From positions 3,074,001 to 3,138,000 of the forward strand of contig JAJKFH010003229.1 in assembly GCA_023333565.1 (NCBI GenBank): a stretch of DNA of 64,000 bases, given 5' to 3'. This DNA comes from Puffinus mauretanicus (lineage: Eukaryota; Chordata; Aves; Procellariiformes; Procellariidae). Each line of letters opens with the position of its first letter. The first letter of the stretch is position 1. Under the pieces are notes generated by a model. That model saw only the letters and a list, made by a program, of their open reading frames with translations. It was not told the DNA's origin and did no database searches. Positions 23,461 through 36,780 of the stretch are shown here, piece after piece. Made by a program: the position numbers and the translations under genes.

Positions 23461-26400
23461 ACAGTTAGGTTTTGACACGGGTGAAGAGATCCTTATGACA
23501 GTATCCAAAAGCAGTAGATGCTTGAGACTGGATGATAGTCTAGAGATGAGAGATTTGATCTTTATTAGCATTTATCTCATCTTTCAGACCTTTCCTCTAT
23601 CTTTTATGACCTCCCCTCTAGATGGCCTCTGCACAGACAGCTGAAAATTGACTGCTTCGAATTAAGATAAACAAGTATTTCTGGAAATTCTGAATTCTCT
23701 GGGAAACACTGATTTAAAACAGGGAAGTTATTTGTCCAAGACACTGTGCCCACCCCCCTCATCATGCAATTTTCAGTGCCTAAGCAAGCCCTGCGCCTTG
23801 CTGCTGGTTCCCACTCACAGACTGCCCTGTGCCCAGCACAGCTGGGTGTGCAGCCACATAGTGAGTCAGATAAGGGAACAGATCCAGCAGAAAAAATTGT
23901 TTTTTCAAACTGAGATACTTTTGGACAAATCAGTTCCCCATCTGGTTCGGCACGGAGCCACACAAACAACTGTGCTGGAGCAACGAAGGGCTAGCCTGGG
24001 GACAGGAGCAGTGTCTGTGGGTGAAGAGGGCACGCTGTGGTTCAGACTGGCTTCAGCAATACCTACCAGCATGTGTGAAACCACAGCCCAACACAGAAAA
24101 CAAAACTGCAGTAATCAGTTGTTTTGTTCCTTACATCCATCAGTAATTGTCTTCCACTTACGGAGAAGCTTGTTTGATTTTGCTAGGTGACAAGGAAGCA
24201 AATGCATTGATTTGGTCTCAGATTAAAACTAAATGACTGCTGCCTGATAAAGAAATCTCTTAGGTCAACTAGAAGGCACCTGGGATGGGAATTGCAGCAT
24301 GGAGAGCATTGCAGCTAAATATCTGCTCCCATCACAGTATTCTTTCGGATGCTGGACTAACATAGTTTGGTATGAGCTGGTCATCAGAAGCTAAATGACT
24401 ACATCTCTATCAATGCTGCCCTCAACCACTGGTTTTCATGCTTAATTGCCTCAGGCTTTCACATGAAGATGTAAAGATTATGTAAAAGGAATTCTGTGTC
24501 AAACCTGAGAGATTACAAAGATAATACAGGTTTCTTTGCTATCACCGATACATTGGCTTTTTTTAGAAATGTTTACTAATAATAACTTTAAAATTACTGC
24601 AGCACCACTATTCCCATGCTACGCTTGCAGATATGTCGGTAGTTTTAGATCTTGTTTCTAAGGGCTTGTGTTAGATCTTGAAAATACAACCACAACTGGA
24701 ATCAGATGCCATTCTTATTTGATATTATGTTAAAAATCAACTACAGATATATATTCTAGCCTAAAAATAGATTTGTAACCTTTAAGGAGAGCAAAGACAG
24801 TCTATGACAATCTAGTCTGGAACTGTGAATAAACAAACTGTCAGATTTCAAGGGGGCATAATTTCAGCTGTTGATGTAGACTGCTAGTTTCTAATTTAGC
24901 CATAACTTAGTCAATATCAGACATAATTCCCTTGCTTAAAAAGTTATTAAAATTTTAATAAAACCAAGGAGATGCTAGGACAAAAGTGTATTAAGATGGC
25001 ATAAAAGTTGTGCATACATATCATTAATTTAAAGACAGACTAGATGCTAATTAGAATTACTTAATTGAATATTTCCAAATACGAACGTTTTTAGATTCAT
25101 TTGGAATGCGTTTTCTATTCGGAATAGAGTAGTTTTCAAATGCTTAGTACCAATGGAAGTCTGAACCCCTGTAAAGTTGTTATTATATGTTACTGACATA
25201 TAAATGTTAGGGTACATATATATGGGTTGTTCTTCTATGTTACATAATCCTTGGTTTTGTATGTTACTGGTACTGATACATGAGATCTGCATTAGATCGC
25301 AGCCTAGTGTAGCTTTCTCTGGTGAGTGTGTGCAATGTAATCTATACACTTTCAGTAACTGATACAGAGTGAGCTCAAGTGGACAAGCTTCTGTAGAAGC
25401 CAAGTGCCAAGTGTTTAAGTTACTTATCAAAATTAAGATCAAAGAAAATTTTTCAGCCTTGCTGAGTTCGGGTTTACGTGTTTGGGGTTTGGTTTGGGGG
25501 GGGTGAGGTTTGGGGGGTGGTTTTGCTTTCTTTTCTTTCTCCGTCTATCAAAGCAGAAAATTATTATGAGTTATGGTTTCTATCTGCTTTCTATCTAAAC
25601 ATAAGCTAGCATTTTATAGAGTCTGCAAACAATCATTTATAGCTATGAGGTACACATGAGTAATTGGAACCTGGTTTCTTTCATTTCCAAGTGGATTTAG
25701 CCTTCAACAAAATATCCTAGAATGTATTCAGCTCATTTTCTAAAAATTTGTTAGAGAATGCACTGTTCTTCTATGAACAATCAAACTAAGATTTTCCCTT
25801 AAGCCCTTAAGTACTTATGAGCATATTGCTATTTTATTAGTTAATTTGCCAGTGTAGTAGTCGGTATGCTCCTGGATTGCTTTGAGAGCGTGCAGAGTAT
25901 TTGCACACTGCGCCTAATATATACATATGAAGAATCTGTTCTGGTCTACCAGCATTGGGGTGTCCCATAAGCAGATATTATTCAGGGTAACTGTAGTTTG
26001 ATAAGGCTTTTTGGTTAAACTCTACATCACATGTATATGTTTTCATAAATGTCTTTGAGTTTTTTTGCTTGTTGATTCTCATATAGCTAAAAATAACATT
26101 AAGTGTTTCCAAGTAAAATAACATCCCTAAAAATGTAAGCACATCCACAATGTGTATGGTGAAATACCTCTTATTCACCCAGACTACAGAAGGAAAAGAA
26201 ATACACTAGGAAAGTTACAGTAAAGTCATTCCATGTTTGGATCAAGAAACTATTGAAATTCAGATCACATTATTAGAGGCTCTGCCATGAGCGGCTTTTC
26301 ACAGGTTTACATAAAGTGTGCTAGTGGGTCATAGATAGGCCATGTGCTACAGAACTACCTGCAGTTGACACCTTCCTTTGCCAACATGAGCAGAAGTGTC

Positions 26401-27514
26401 AAGGGCTCCACAAGTAGCGATGCTGAACTCAACAGTTCTGCTGCTGCAGTCAGTCTTTGCAAAGTAAAATCCATGTATTTAAAGTTTTCTGTTATAAAAT
26501 CAGTGGTAACCTAGATGGTTTCTGTTTGAGTGTGCACATTCTTTGTAGAATAGATGCCCAAATGTAAGTGTCAACTGTTTTGGAGAGAGAAGGCCTGATT
26601 TTATTAGTAACAACTTGTTTCAAAAAAGATGAGCTGTTAGCCTGCACTGAAAACCTTTGCAAACATAAACCAATGTAAAATAGTTCAGAGGAAAGCAGGG
26701 GAGTTTTAAAATGCAATTGTCTGTGAAAAACATGGCTTCTGTATAAGGTTATATTATATTATGCTACACATCCTCCAGTATAGCTGGAAATCATAGAACA
26801 ACAAATGCAAGGAGAAAATTTAGCCCTAAGGAAGGTGAAATACAGTGTGTTTCTGACCCTCCTCCCTCACTCTGTTGATTACACATACACCAGACTGGCA
26901 GACCCTGCAGCATCTTTGTTTTGTGACTTGACACTGGGATCTGGTCAACGGCACAATAAATTAAAAGGAATTTTATGCAACAGGATGAATGGGGACTCTG
27001 GACTGGCCTTCCTCCTATTAATTATTTTAGACACCTTCTTTCCCTGCCTGATCTCGCTTTGCCGCTAAGTTGCTTCAAGTATCTTTAGGCCTCATTCACC
27101 TGATGCTCAGTGCATCATCCGATGGGGAGTAACTCTCTCCCAGAGGGAATAGGCATCCCTACCACCACTGAGTTTATCCCCAGCTTCAGCAAAAGGAGGA
27201 CAGTTTTATTTCCAATGATGACACCATTGCTCCTCCAAGAAGAGACGCTTCTGATTTGGCCTTTCACGTACGTAGCCTGCCTCTCCTTTCTCTGGATCCA
27301 TGCTGGTTGGCTCTGGATGCTTCCATGGAGGCTGACAGCAGCCCACTCAAGGACCCTCTGGCTCTCCCCTCCTGTGACTGGGGCACATAAAGGGGACCCA
27401 TCCAGCTCAGGGGCGAGATCTGGTTTTATTGCAGGCAGTCATGCTGATACCCTACCGATACTCTCGCGGTGGTTAGTAGATTGCTAACGAGAGCAATCTA
27501 GAGAAGAGAAACAG
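23461..27514. other. Non-coding DNA, no gene seen
   Basis: Largely AT-rich. A 152-codon plus frame (23,732-24,190) overlaps a 121-codon minus frame (23,604-23,969); neither is recognisable. A G-rich patch lies at 25,484-25,520. Nothing else stands out. Confidence 0.5.
25484..25520 (+). other. G-rich run, possible G-quadruplex
   Basis: G runs of 4 (25,484-25,487), 8 (25,496-25,503) and 6 (25,512-25,517) separated by T-rich linkers. The 8-G run can supply two G-triplets, so a four-run quadruplex with 8-nt outer loops is possible but looser than the canonical pattern. Confidence 0.5.
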
Positions 27515-28060
27515 AGGGCAGCTGTGCTGGCTCGGACCAAAGGGCAGGCTCTCCTGCTCTTGTCTCCAACAGTGGCAAACCATGGATGTTTAAGAAACAG
27601 CATGGGTACCAGGGAAGCATATAATAGTTTTTTCCTGAGTACTTGGTATGCGGATATCTGTAGCCCGCCCAGCTCCAGAGCCAGAGGTGATGTCTAGGCA
27701 TTTAGTAGGCTTTGCTGGATTATTTTACCAGGATTTTTCCAATGCCTTTTTGAACCTGTGAAAGGCTGTTAGCTTCCTCAGTGCTCTGTGGCAAGGAGTT
27801 TCACAGATTAACTGCAAGTTTTGTGAGGAACCGCTTTATGTCGCTGTTGCAAATTTGATCTTTGCTAGTTTCATTTCATGCCCCTTAGTCCTTGTATTCA
27901 GAAAGGCAAGGGAAGCTCGTTCCTGATTCACCTTCTCCACCACCTTGGTGATTTCACAGCCCTCTGTCTCAGCGTTACCATCTTTGCATGCTGGCTTTAT
28001 GCACTTTCCTGTCACACTTTAAGCTATTTTTATTGCCCTCATCTGAACCTTCCCTATTCC
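27515..28060 (-). mobile_element. Ancient CR1-clade LINE relic, minus strand
   Basis: The order of blocks matches an old amniote CR1-like 3' region known to me from turtle and crocodile repeats: CTCGGACCAAAGG, TCTCCAACAGTGGCAAACC, CCTTTTTGAACC, CTGTGGCAAGGAGTTTCACAG, TTTCATTTCATGCCCCTTAG, then TTGCCCTCATCTGAACCTT. All are heavily diverged and the frame is destroyed. In the comparison elements this order is the reverse complement of the LINE, so it lies on the minus strand. It should predate the avian CR1 expansion represented elsewhere in the window. Confidence 0.7.
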
Positions 28061-31000
28061 TGAAAATACAAGCAATGCTCTCACAAATAACAGGCTGTCA
28101 GATTTTCAGATATGCTTCTCAATTAGTACATGCATACATTCTGCACACGCTAGGACCAAATGACCTTTGTAAATGCAGCTTGCCAATACATTGCTTGCGC
28201 ATTTCCAACACTGCTCTCTGAATGTTATTTGGCTTTTTAATCCTGCTCTCAAGGGTTACCCATTTGGTGAGCTCCAGTCAAATAAATACTCAGCTGAGTC
28301 TGATCTCAGTGTGGCAAACAGGCAGAATACAAACAAACCAAAAACAAATCCCAGCAGTGATACAAACTTTTAAACTCCTACTTTTATAAGTACTATATAC
28401 ATATATGTGTATATAGCCTGTGTTTTGTGTTTTCTTGAATCTATTTTCCTTCAATGAAGACTATGGCTACTGTCAAAAATAGAAGGAACATTCTCAGTAA
28501 ATTGCTTCTGCAGTTACCAAAAGTCTTTGGATTCATTTCAGCATTTAATCACCCACAAAAGCTGGTTTTTGCCTCATATGTTTCTGCATCCTTTAATAAT
28601 GGAGGAATTAACTGCCAAATCCTGTTGGAGGTTTTTTTTGTTTGTTTTTTATTTTAAAGTATATTAATTTCACGTACTGAAATGATGGATGATAGGGGTT
28701 TTTTTCTTTTTTTGATGAAGCTATCTATAATTCTTCACCTTAAGCGAAACTTAATTCTCATTCAGATTGGATAAAGAGGATTGCTGTCCTCATCCCCTCA
28801 TCCCCACGTATCCTGTCTTCCCACATTCTGTGCCTCTTTTCAAAGAACTGCCACTAAAGGAAACTTTCGCTTCCTTCCAGCCCTCTCCATACGCACTTTT
28901 TAAAGAACTAAGATTGCTGCTGAAGCCCTGTATACAGATAGATAGATATACACAAAGAAACTTGCAGGTTTTTCAGGGACAGATTCAGTAGCGCTTTCCT
29001 CTGAAATGATCTTCTGCTATGGATTACCAGATAGAGCACCTGGAACTCCATTAGTTTGTTCAGGCTCATGATTTATCTGAGAATCATTTCCAGTAATCTT
29101 ATGTAGACCATCTGGCTAAACATCCTGTTCGGAGCCAGCCGCTGAAAGGAGGAGGAAGTACTCTCTTCCCCCAAACCGTTGCTAAGCAGCTCAAGTAGTA
29201 ACAACCACATCATTTATTCGGTCTGTGCGAACCTGGGTCCAGCAAGATCCCCCGGCCCCATCTGGGGCGTGGACGTGCAGCCAGGGCTGTCAAATAAACG
29301 ACAAGAAATATTTATTCCCCTCCCCTCCAATTGTCAAGCCAACCTATTTCTTTTCTTTTTCCTATAGCGATTATTATTAGTTAGTGTGCATGAGCCCAGT
29401 TATCACAAAAGGGAGCCTGTGCCTGCGACAGCACCAGTTGCGTGCCGCTTGACACCATCTCTCCCCAAACGCAAGGATTTTTAAGCTGCGCAGATGAATA
29501 GAGCCGGTCATCAGACAGATGCAGCAGTGAAGCAAGGAGGCCATCTGGGATCCTAAAAGCTGCTCTCCACCCAGCCTTGTCCAAACTCTGAGCTCGCGCA
29601 GCTCAGAAGTACTGACCCCCGGTGCCACCTCCTGTGCCGCGTGGCTGGTGGCAAGAAACCCCAGCCTGCCCTCAGCGCCGCGAGGGGGAAGGCAGGCAAA
29701 ACTGGGAGCAGGAAAATGCACCCCTCGCTTTCTTCTGTGGGGCAGAAGAAATCCTTCCAAACAGCATCCTTTAAAATGCACTCATAATATAATGAGGAAA
29801 ATGAGTCCTACTTTAAGACGTACTGGCTAAGTCAGCTGGGCTGCTTGGGCTTCAAACAGGAGCTCCCTGCTGACGGCGCAGGGTACATTGTCTCTAAAAC
29901 CAGTAAGTCTCAGGTTCCTCCTAAAATCAGATGTGGCCCCTGGGGCCAAATTTAAGGCTCTTTCCTTACAGAGGGTGTATCTGCCTCTAAAAAGGTCGTT
30001 CCCACCATTCACGGGATCTCAAAGTGTACTGGTGAACACGTGTAGGCAGCGTCCTACTTAAATTAATTTTGCCGAGATCTTACTCATTAATCTCTGGGAT
30101 GCTGCAGGTGCATTTATTAACGTAAGAGCCCCGTGTTAAAATGCTGTGATCCCTTCTGACATATTAAACCATTTTTAATTCGCTCTCATCATCTCCAGCC
30201 TCTCTAGCAGACATTAGATAACTCTGGGGTCCTAAATAAGCTACAGTGACTTAGGTAGAAAGCAAGTGAGTTATTAATCTTATGCAAATGCCTGTTTAAT
30301 TTTCAGGGATCTTGGCACCATTGTAAGTGCTGGAAGTCATGGAATAAAAAGAAAAAAGGTAATTTCCTGTTTGTTTAATTGATCTTCTGTAACTTTTCTC
30401 CTGGTTGGTAAAGCTAGGTAATGGAATTTGCAATGTAAAATCAGTGTTAGAAGTGCCAGTATGACATTTGATTAATCCAGTCTATTTAGGCTTAATAATA
30501 CACACTTGACTTATGTTCTGGAAGCAAAATTGCCTGCTATTTCCCCTCCTGCTTTTTAAATATATTGACGAATATCCCTAGCAGTATGATACATGAACCT
30601 GTTTCTTCATGCATTGTTATTAGGAAGTGATAATTCCCCCAAATGTATGCTTCATCAGCAATAGGATGCTTTCTGTAAGATTTCTACCCACAGGAAACTT
30701 TTGGTCTATGCTCTGTCCAAAAATTCCTTTAAAGGACCGATGCCTTTCTCACTTCCCTACAGGTTGAGACGGGTCAGTTCTGGCCACCTCTTGAGTGGCA
30801 GATTTCCAGGGTAAACCCAGAAGGTGGTGATGACTCAGGAGCTGACATTGTTCTCACTCAGCACTGAATCGATCTTCGGTAGCGCTAGTTCTTGGATAAA
30901 ACAGAAAATAGCAGTACTTCTGACTGTTCAAGGAAAATAAAGGCCATTTGTCACTTCTCTTTAGTGAAAGAGTATTACACCCAAAGCCGTGGCCAGCTCC

Positions 31001-32993
31001 AATTCATGGGAGAGGTTTTGTCTCCACCCACATCTTCCTGTGACATTTCTATTCTCTCCCTCCTCGGCCCAAGCCACTGTTAAAAATTCTTGTATATTAT
31101 GACAGGTATTGCTTTAACTCCACAATGAACAAAGACGTTTCCTCTTACAAAGTGCTTTGGAGTGAAAACAACATTTTTAAAGTGAGGTACAACCATTACA
31201 AGTGATGCACAAGTACTGTGTAAGATCTGGGTTACTTTATGGAAATCTTTTTTGTAATTGTGCTAAAGAAATTATTCTATTCCTGGTTTCATTTCATTTT
31301 ACGATAATTGCTCTAACTTCTATTTCCATCACAGTAATATTTAGTGCAATCATATCCATTTAATTTGATCGTTTATGTTCCACCGCAGTGATCAAAAGAG
31401 GCAGTCTACTGCTTCGTGTTACCATTCGTTACACCTTACTAAATCAGGCATCCAAATAAAAGCAATTATTGTAAACACACACAAAGTGGTACATTTTACA
31501 CTGCAAAGTGTTAAGAAAATGCTTTTAAACCACCCTATATTCAAGTTAAAAATATTCCTTATGTTTTGTTTGTACTTGTTCGGTGCTTCATAGCCTGGCT
31601 TTGGTTTGTAAGTCAAAACTGTAAGGAATACATAATATTAGTAAGCTTTAAAAAAAAATAAAGTGTTACTCCATACCAGGTGTCAAAAGGGAGTTTATTT
31701 GTATGGGTTGTATTTAAATGCTTCTCACTATATGTCTTTTAGAGCTAGGACTGCCTGCAAAGAACACCAAAACAAAACAAATACTGGCAGGGCAGATTTG
31801 AAACCAAACACATTTTAAAGAAAGAAAAAAAATAGTCTGGAGCATTTTCAAACACTTTTTAAATAAAAGCAAAGTATCTTTGGAAACCTATGATCTGACT
31901 GAAAGAAGAAGCATTTGTTTATTTGCCTTTTAATGGGAGGTGTACAAGAATCAAGTGCAACTGCTGAGAGATGCTCCTAAGCAGGGAGATGCTGGGGCGG
32001 GACGGGGGAGAGGCAAGCCGAGACCCTGCCCTCGGGGGCAGTGCTGGGACCTGGCCCAGCACCCTGCCCTATGTGCCAGCTGCGGAGAGCCTGGGGAGAG
32101 CACACGCTGCCTTCTTCTGTCAGCGGTGTCATAATTTATGAATCTACCCCAAATGCAAAAATACTAGAACGAACACTCTTCAAAACCATAGACCTGAACG
32201 TACTAACAATTTTGGCTTTTCTGAAACCTTGTTTTTCAGTGAGTCATCCTCCCTTCCGTTCCTCCTGACAAGCTTGTCTTTTGTCTGTAGCTCTTACAAA
32301 ATGAACCTCTGGTTCTGCTTTATGCAATCAGTAGCCAGATGGTGACTGGACAAGAAGCAGCCTGATTTACCTTGGAGTGATACTGAACTTCCACAGCTGC
32401 TACTGAAAGGGAGCGCTCCCTTTAGAATGAAGAGCAGTTTCGGCGGGTCACAATAAAGCGGCAAAATTGCAGTAGGCTGGTGTCTATGTAGAAATTTATT
32501 TTCTTAAATGACTGTGCTCCTATGAGCAAGGAAAATGAAATCTTTGGATGCCTCTCTTAAGCTCTGTCCCCCAGAGAGAGTAAAATACTGATGAGATTGC
32601 ACTAGGTATTGGTGAGAGCTCACCAGGAAGACAGCACACAATCCTCATCACCTCTATGTTCCAAAAAGGTGTGCAGAGATGTCCTGCCAGGATGCTCAGG
32701 AGGTGGAAAATCCATCTTCTGAGTGGAGAATAGATGAGAAAGGCTTGATCACAGAGCAAAAGAACAAGGTTTCTCTTTCTAAAACCACTTTTTGGTGGTA
32801 TGGAGGGGTCTGATATACAGGGAGGCAAAGGCTGAAGGAGACAACCAGCAGCACATGGAGAAGCGGATATGAAGCGGTCATGAATAAATCAGACGGTAGT
32901 GAAAATGAGGTTCTGGAGCAGCCTCCCATCCTGACAGGCTCTCTCTTGCTCCCAAATTAAAAGACAAGTGCTTAGAAGGGAGTGGGGAAAAAA
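28061..32993. other. Non-coding DNA, possible conserved patch
   Basis: AT-rich overall, with GC-richer sequence at 29,210-29,780 and 31,980-32,110. Frames reach 134 codons (29,377-29,781, minus) with no recognisable product. A near-palindromic A/T stretch lies at 28,392-28,415, and an imperfect GC hairpin at about 32,036-32,069 (8 + 5 pairs with a 2-nt bulge). The stretch 30,045-30,310 is dense in homeodomain-type TAAT cores and has an ATGCAAAT octamer at about 30,283. Confidence 0.5.
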
Positions 32994-33019
32994 CCCTCTC
33001 TTCCCCCTACCCCCTCCCC
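32994..33019 (-). other. G-quadruplex motif, minus strand
   Basis: The plus strand has four C runs (3, 5, 5 and 4 bases) with loops of 6, 2 and 1, so the minus strand fits G3+N1-7 exactly. A plus-strand motif starts 25 bp to the right. Confidence 0.8.
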
Positions 33020-33043
33020 TAAGAAATGATCTAGGTTAAGACA

Positions 33044-33068
33044 GGGAGGGAGAGGAGGGAGCAGAGGG
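33044..33068 (+). other. G-quadruplex motif, plus strand
   Basis: Four GGG runs at 33,044, 33,048, 33,057 and 33,066 with loops of 1, 6 and 6 bases, within a purine-rich stretch that continues to about 33,080. Confidence 0.8.
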
Positions 33069-33080
33069 AGCAGAAAGGAG

Positions 33081-36000
33081 TGACTGCTCAGGATTCCCGG
33101 CCATTCTTCAGGGGAAGAGAAGCTGCATTTTTATGGTCTCATAATTCAGCTAGAAATGACAGGCAATGATTTCCAGGCTCTTGCCTCTCCTTTTGGTGAC
33201 TGTTTAAAAACTGTTTGTGTTGGTTTGGGGTATTTTATTATACAGAGAATAGGTATATTTGACAAGCCTTAAAAATGAATTGCTGCTGTGCTGCATGAAA
33301 TATCTGATAGCAGACACATTTTTAAACAGTGGTTTGCTGTGATGCCTCCGCTTGTTTCTGCTAAGAAGTTTTCTGCTTTCTAGTTTGTTTATCATTATTA
33401 TATCTTGTCTTGCCTGATGCATTCCGTGGTTTGTAAATGCAACTTTCATTCTACAGTTAACAATGTTGAGGATTTTAATAAATCACCCTCCAGTCATGCT
33501 GCATTTTCTTCCTGCGGTGTCTCCTCTTTTGCACACAGAAATAGTTATTCCCCATTCTGTTTTGCGGTGAAAACCTACAGAAGGTGAACCTTAAAGCATC
33601 TTGCTCACGAGCTTAGACCTGCCTTACATTGTGTGCTGCACAAACAGACAAGAATAAAGCCATTTTCTTTTTTTACATCCTAAATTCTGGATAACAGTGC
33701 TGCCTAAGTATTGCACCTATAACATTCTATTAAATTCATTTTACCAGTTTAATAGTCCTCCTTATGTAAATGCTCTACTCAATCATTGAACGCATTTTGA
33801 TTCTCTAAAATGGCTCTCAGTATCCCTGCACTGCATTGCTTCAATTGAAATTGGGATGCTAGACCTTTTGAAGATTTTTCTTGGAAACTGAGGTATTTAA
33901 TCTTACTCTAAGAAAGTAAATATTGGTTAATTGAAGCTTAAGCTTGCAAAAAGATTAGAGACATTTAATTAGTCAAAATTATATATCATGCTGTAATATA
34001 GTAAATTAGATTAGACAGGCTTTACACTTCAAAATTACATTAATGACTGCATACATTTTCTTAATATTATAATCTTTAATCTTAGATCCCTTAAGATACT
34101 AATAATTCTCTAACCCATCACTGACAACATTATTTAAAACTATAATTACTTCTAAAATTTTAAATTTAGCTTTAAGTTACAGGAAGTAGCTATACACCAG
34201 ACAAAATACATATAGTTCAGAATGTGAGATTTCACTTAAACTTTTGTATTAATAAAGTGCCTATTTTGCATTCATGGTTAACTGGGACCAGCTGCGGTGG
34301 TTTCTTTCTTTGATTTAGTTTAGAAGAGGCTGCTTTGTTCAAGTTTATCTTATTCTCCCCTGGAGATGGGCTTGGCAGACTCAGGTAGCTGTTAGTGCCG
34401 TGTCATCGTTTCACATTTGCAGAAAAAGCTGCCTTGAAAGAAGCTCGCAGTGGTAACAAACAAACAAACACAGTAGGCAGAATAAGACTTCAGGCAGAAA
34501 CTTTGTTCAAGTGATGGCAGAGCTTGCGATTGGCACGTAGCCATCATTTTGAGGGTGGGATTTCTTCATTCACACCCAGAAAGGGTAGGGCTGAAATAGC
34601 ACAAGGAGTATGGGACGGGGCGTATGGGAGTACCAGTTGTTAGTTGTTTCTCACAGACTGAGACTAGCGAGGCCCAAGTAAGTCAGAGATCTTCACCTTT
34701 GGTCTTCACTTCAAGGTCAGGTTTTGGAGAGAGGTGTCCATATTCCCATTGCCCTCAACCACTTGCTTTCACCAGGACACATCCAAGCTTCCTTCCACCT
34801 TTGACAAACAAGTGCCTTTTGGAAGAAGATCTTATTTTCAGAGTTTCATTCCAGATCTCACTATACCTCACTAGAGGAGCACTGCAGTGACAGAGGATCA
34901 GTGGCTTGTTCTGGCTCATCTGAGCCCATGGGCTCAGATTTATATATTTAATAGATTATTAAATCTATTGTATCAAACACATGCGCGGGTCTCCAGAAGG
35001 CTACTTCTGCAGAGGAGCTAAATAGCCTGGGATATTTGATTTGGATCGAGAGCCTTTGGTTCAGCTGTTAGAGCCCAGCCCATGTTGCACAGGCTTAAAA
35101 GCTGTTGCTAACAGGTGACGCTGACCAGCCTCACCTACCTCTGAAAGACAGATTCAAAGCTCTGACACTGACTGCCCTAATCTTAATCCTAAAGTGTGAG
35201 GTGGCCTGGAGGCGTGCTGGGGAGCTTGTATTGTTATGGTGGACTGGGATTGCTCTGAAGAGTTGTGTCTCCAAGGCTAAAATACAGTATTTTTTTTCCA
35301 AATTGCATTACCCCATGTTTTACTTTAATCCATTTTGTCTAGGTACAATGTATAAGAAGAGAGCCCCCGACACTGCGCACACAGTGAACTGGAAAGGAGG
35401 ATGTGGGACTGGGAAAATTCAGGAAAGGTAGGGGACGCTGTGTGTTTGAGGGACATTTTGATACAAGAGGAATGGGAAGAAGGTGGTGAGAAATCTATTT
35501 TTCTAAGAGCAAAACCAAAGCATGAGAAGATTTAAAGGTGAATGGCAAAGCAAAGATGTAAATGTTTCAGCCATTCTGATTTGTACAATTTCATCCCTCA
35601 CGTGCAATGTTGTCACTCTGCTGTGCACGTGGAACCACAGAAACTTCCAAGTTTTAATTTTCACAATTATCTGCTGAAAAAAAAGAAGACTGGGCAAGGT
35701 CCAGCAAAGAAGCTCTGTAGTCTTCCTGCTACGAGAAGATATGTAGTGGCAAGAAGATACCACACAGCAATGGACAACATAAAATGTTCTATTCACGGCA
35801 CATTATGTAATAGACCTCCTTCATGCTGTTGAACACAAAAACATTTAGCGCTCGGTTGCTTTATGCTTTATCTCCTCAAGTTACTCAAGGGAATTGTGTC
35901 TTTATACTGTTTATTGCTGCCTTTACATGTCATTTTAATGCTAAACTTCTCAGTCATAATCAGAATTAGCCCTGTCCTTTAATGATTTAATTCAGAATAT

Positions 36001-36738
36001 TGGTCCCCCAATATGCCTGACTGCATGTTAAAATTAAACAGAAAATTGAATGCATCCATAGGAGACAAAATCAGAATTTCTTCTGTCTCATGGAATTCAC
36101 AGAGGACAGTCAATAAGTAATCTGAAAGTGAAAATGTTCATACTTTCAAATTTATTCCTCTTTCAGGGACATTTTCTTAATTATACTCATTTGTCAAATG
36201 TATCTTCATTTTTACAAGAAGTTTCCTTTTCATACATTTGTTAAAAGAAAGATAATTGCAACTGGAAAGCAGCAAAATGAAAAGAACTTTAATTATGCAT
36301 TATAATAACAAATGTGTTCTAGTTCAGGTGAGCCAGACCAATTATATATGATTAGTGAATGGAAACAATTGATGTTTCTGCATTTTCATTTAGGTTTGCT
36401 GACCTTTTCTGGTGAATGTGTTACAATCTGTCTTCCCCTGGTGCTCAAGACAGAGCAAATATTTTAATTTATAGAGCCATTTGGAAAAATTATTTCAGTC
36501 TGATTAGAGACAAGTTTTACTGAACTTGATCCGTATTTACTCCATTCCCACAGAGGAGAAGAATGTTTCTTTGTTGCTCTTTTTAAATTACATGTGGCCT
36601 GAATATGAGACACCACTGTCAGTCTTTTTCTCGTACTATATTTTGCATCTCTCCATTAAAAAATTGAGAAAAAAAAATTGATATGCATACTTAAATTCTC
36701 CTTACAAATTAGATGAAGTTGAATAAACATGAGTGTTC
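33081..36738. other. AT-rich non-coding stretch
   Basis: No gene recognised; frames are 108 codons or less. A CAAA microsatellite lies at 34,455-34,472, and a perfect 12-bp palindrome AAGCTTAAGCTT at 33,934-33,945 lies in an AT-rich tract rich in TTAATTA-like words (about 33,890-34,260). Confidence 0.55.
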
Positions 36739-36780
36739 ACTAAAATTTAAAGCTGTTTAAGCGTTTACTAAAATTTAAAG
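36739..36780. repeat. 14-bp direct repeat, 28-bp period
   Basis: ACTAAAATTTAAAG occurs at 36,739-36,752 and again at 36,767-36,780, with similar GTTTA(A)GCGTTT-type linkers. It is the first of four short duplications in the next kilobase. Confidence 0.85.
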
